A DNA stretch of 14,488 nt, taken from NCBI GenBank assembly GCA_046294345.1, contig JBKBJT010000061.1:1-14488 (forward strand). Direction: 5' to 3'. Origin of the DNA: Ferrovibrio sp046294345 (GTDB lineage: Bacteria > Pseudomonadota > Alphaproteobacteria > Ferrovibrionales > Ferrovibrionaceae). The position numbers and the translations under genes were made by a program. Position 1 is the first letter of the stretch; every line of letters begins with the position of its first letter. The notes beneath the pieces are model-generated. The model was not told the DNA's origin, did not search any database, and was given only the letters and a program-made list of their open reading frames with translations. Shown here piece after piece: positions 13,420 through 14,488 of this stretch.

Positions 13420-14488
13420 TTACTCGGCGGCGTCGCCGACGGCGGCCTGCAGCTCGCTTTCCAGCGCATCGGCGAAGTCGCGGTCGCGCTGGGCGGCCAG
13501 CGACTTCATGCGGTTCATCATCGCGCCGGTGCCGACCGGGATCAGGCGGCCGACGATCACGTTCTCCTTGAGGCCGATCAGCTTGTCCACCTTGCCGCCG
13601 ACGGCAGCCTCGGTGAGCACGCGGGTGGTCTCCTGGAAGGACGCGGCCGAGAAGAACGACCGGGTCTGCAGGCTCGCCTTGGTGATGCCGAGCAGAACCG
13701 GCATCGCCTTGGCGATCTTGCGGCCCTCGGCAGCCGTCTTGGCGTTCACTTCGTCGAACTCGCTGCGGTCGACCTGCTCGCCGATCAGGAAGGTGGTGTC
13801 GGCAGGATCGGTGATCTCGACCTTCTGCAGCATCTGGCGGCAAATCACCTCGATGTGCTTGTCGTTGATCTTCACGCCCTGCAGACGATAGACCTCCTGG
13901 ATCTCGTTGACGAGATAGTTGGCCAGAGCCTCGACGCCCATCACCTTCAGGATGTCGTGCGGTGCCGGGTTGCCATCGAGCAGATGGTCGCCCTTGCGCA
14001 CAAAGTCGCCTTCCTGCACGGCAATGTGCTTGCCCTTCGGGATCAGGTACTCGACCGCATCGGTGCCCTCTTCGGCCGGCTTCAGGATCAGGCGGCGCTT
14101 GGCCTTGTAATCCTTGCCGAACTCGACGCGGCCATCGATCTCGGCGATCACCGCATGGTCCTTCGGACGGCGGGCCTCGAAGAGTTCCGCCACACGCGGC
14201 AGACCACCGGTGATGTCGCGGGTCTTGGTGCCTTCCACCGGGATACGGGCGAGCACGTCGCCGGCATGCACCTGGGCGCCGTCCTCGACCGACAGGATGG
14301 CATCCGCCGACAGGTAGTAGCGGGCCTCGGCGCCGCTCACCAGGGTGAGCACCTCGCCCTTGTCGTCACGCAGGGTGATGCGCGGACGCAGCTCGCTGCC
14401 CTTCGGGTTCTGCTTCCAGTCGGAGACGACCTTGTAGGAGATGCCGGTCGACTCGTCGGTGGCCTCGCGGACCGACACGCCCTCGACG
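13420..14488 (-). CDS. rpoC: RNA polymerase beta' subunit, C-terminal part (5' end outside window)
   Basis: The frame is open to the window edge at 14488 and the visible 355 residues are the C-terminal end of the beta' subunit, the clamp and jaw part of the transcribing enzyme. Landmarks are the sandwich-barrel hybrid segments (GDVLARIPVEGTKTRDITGGLPRVAELFEARRPKDHAVIAEI), the NEIQEVYRLQGVKINDKHIEVICRQML motif, and the nearly universal SFFSAASFQETTRVLTEAAVGGKVDKLIGLKENVIVGRLIPVGTG close to the end. The ATG at 14478 is internal, as EGVSVREA is continuous before it. The stop is TAA at 13422-13420, followed by a strong terminator. rpoB would be expected beyond the right edge. What comes next here is recO-parC and not the usual rpsL-rpsG-fusA cluster. 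Confidence 0.98.
   Translation of the reverse strand, partial: VEGVSVREATDESTGISYKVVSDWKQNPKGSELRPRITLRDDKGEVLTLVSGAEARYYLSADAILSVEDGAQVHAGDVLARIPVEGTKTRDITGGLPRVAELFEARRPKDHAVIAEIDGRVEFGKDYKAKRRLILKPAEEGTDAVEYLIPKGKHIAVQEGDFVRKGDHLLDGNPAPHDILKVMGVEALANYLVNEIQEVYRLQGVKINDKHIEVICRQMLQKVEITDPADTTFLIGEQVDRSEFDEVNAKTAAEGRKIAKAMPVLLGITKASLQTRSFFSAASFQETTRVLTEAAVGGKVDKLIGLKENVIVGRLIPVGTGAMMNRMKSLAAQRDRDFADALESELQAAVGDAAE

Noticed and set aside
1..14488. A defence island, mobile element or CRISPR array
   Set aside because: No transposase, integrase, toxin-antitoxin pair, spaced repeats or restriction-modification gene is seen; a single nuclease-like gene does not make such a system.

Overview
The window is a GC-rich stretch of chromosome carrying mostly housekeeping and catabolic genes. 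It looks like an alphaproteobacterium, possibly of a Rhodospirillales-like lineage; I cannot name a genus. The reasons are the style of the ParC, RecO and RpoC sequences, a type-2 heme A synthase (CtaA/COX15), a CoA-binding protein placed directly before metY, and a GcrA-like helix-turn-helix. I see no IS element, phage gene, CRISPR array, tRNA or rRNA.

Layout. Positions 1-1769 (+): the end of a CoA-binding protein gene, then metY 2 bases later (sulfur assimilation into homocysteine). Positions 1773-3932: a divergent pair, pobR (-) and pobA (+), for induction and hydroxylation of 4-hydroxybenzoate to protocatechuate. Positions 3934-6585 (-): ctaA and cutA, which overlap by 4 bases, followed by an MFS exporter-like gene with its own structured leader. 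Positions 6669-9122 (-): uppP, then an acyl-CoA ligase 30 bases downstream. Positions 9123-9476: an intergenic area that holds a repeat/hairpin and a 25-residue membrane peptide gene on the + strand. Positions 9477-14488 (-): the 3' part of rpoC with a strong terminator, then recO, parC, and a gene joining a GIY-YIG nuclease-like domain to a GcrA/SANT-like DNA-binding domain.

How the genes work together. PobR and PobA form a self-contained inducible step feeding the beta-ketoadipate pathway; no pca genes are in view. CtaA makes heme A for cytochrome oxidase. UppP recycles the undecaprenyl carrier for the cell wall. RecO and ParC are recombination and chromosome-decatenation genes.

The least explained parts are the GIY-YIG/GcrA-like fusion with two GANTC methylation motifs in its AT-rich promoter region, the tiny membrane peptide with its hairpin leader, and the 9-bp inverted repeat abutting the ribosome binding site of the MFS gene. 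I found no complete new multi-gene system; the fusion gene is the best candidate for new biology.
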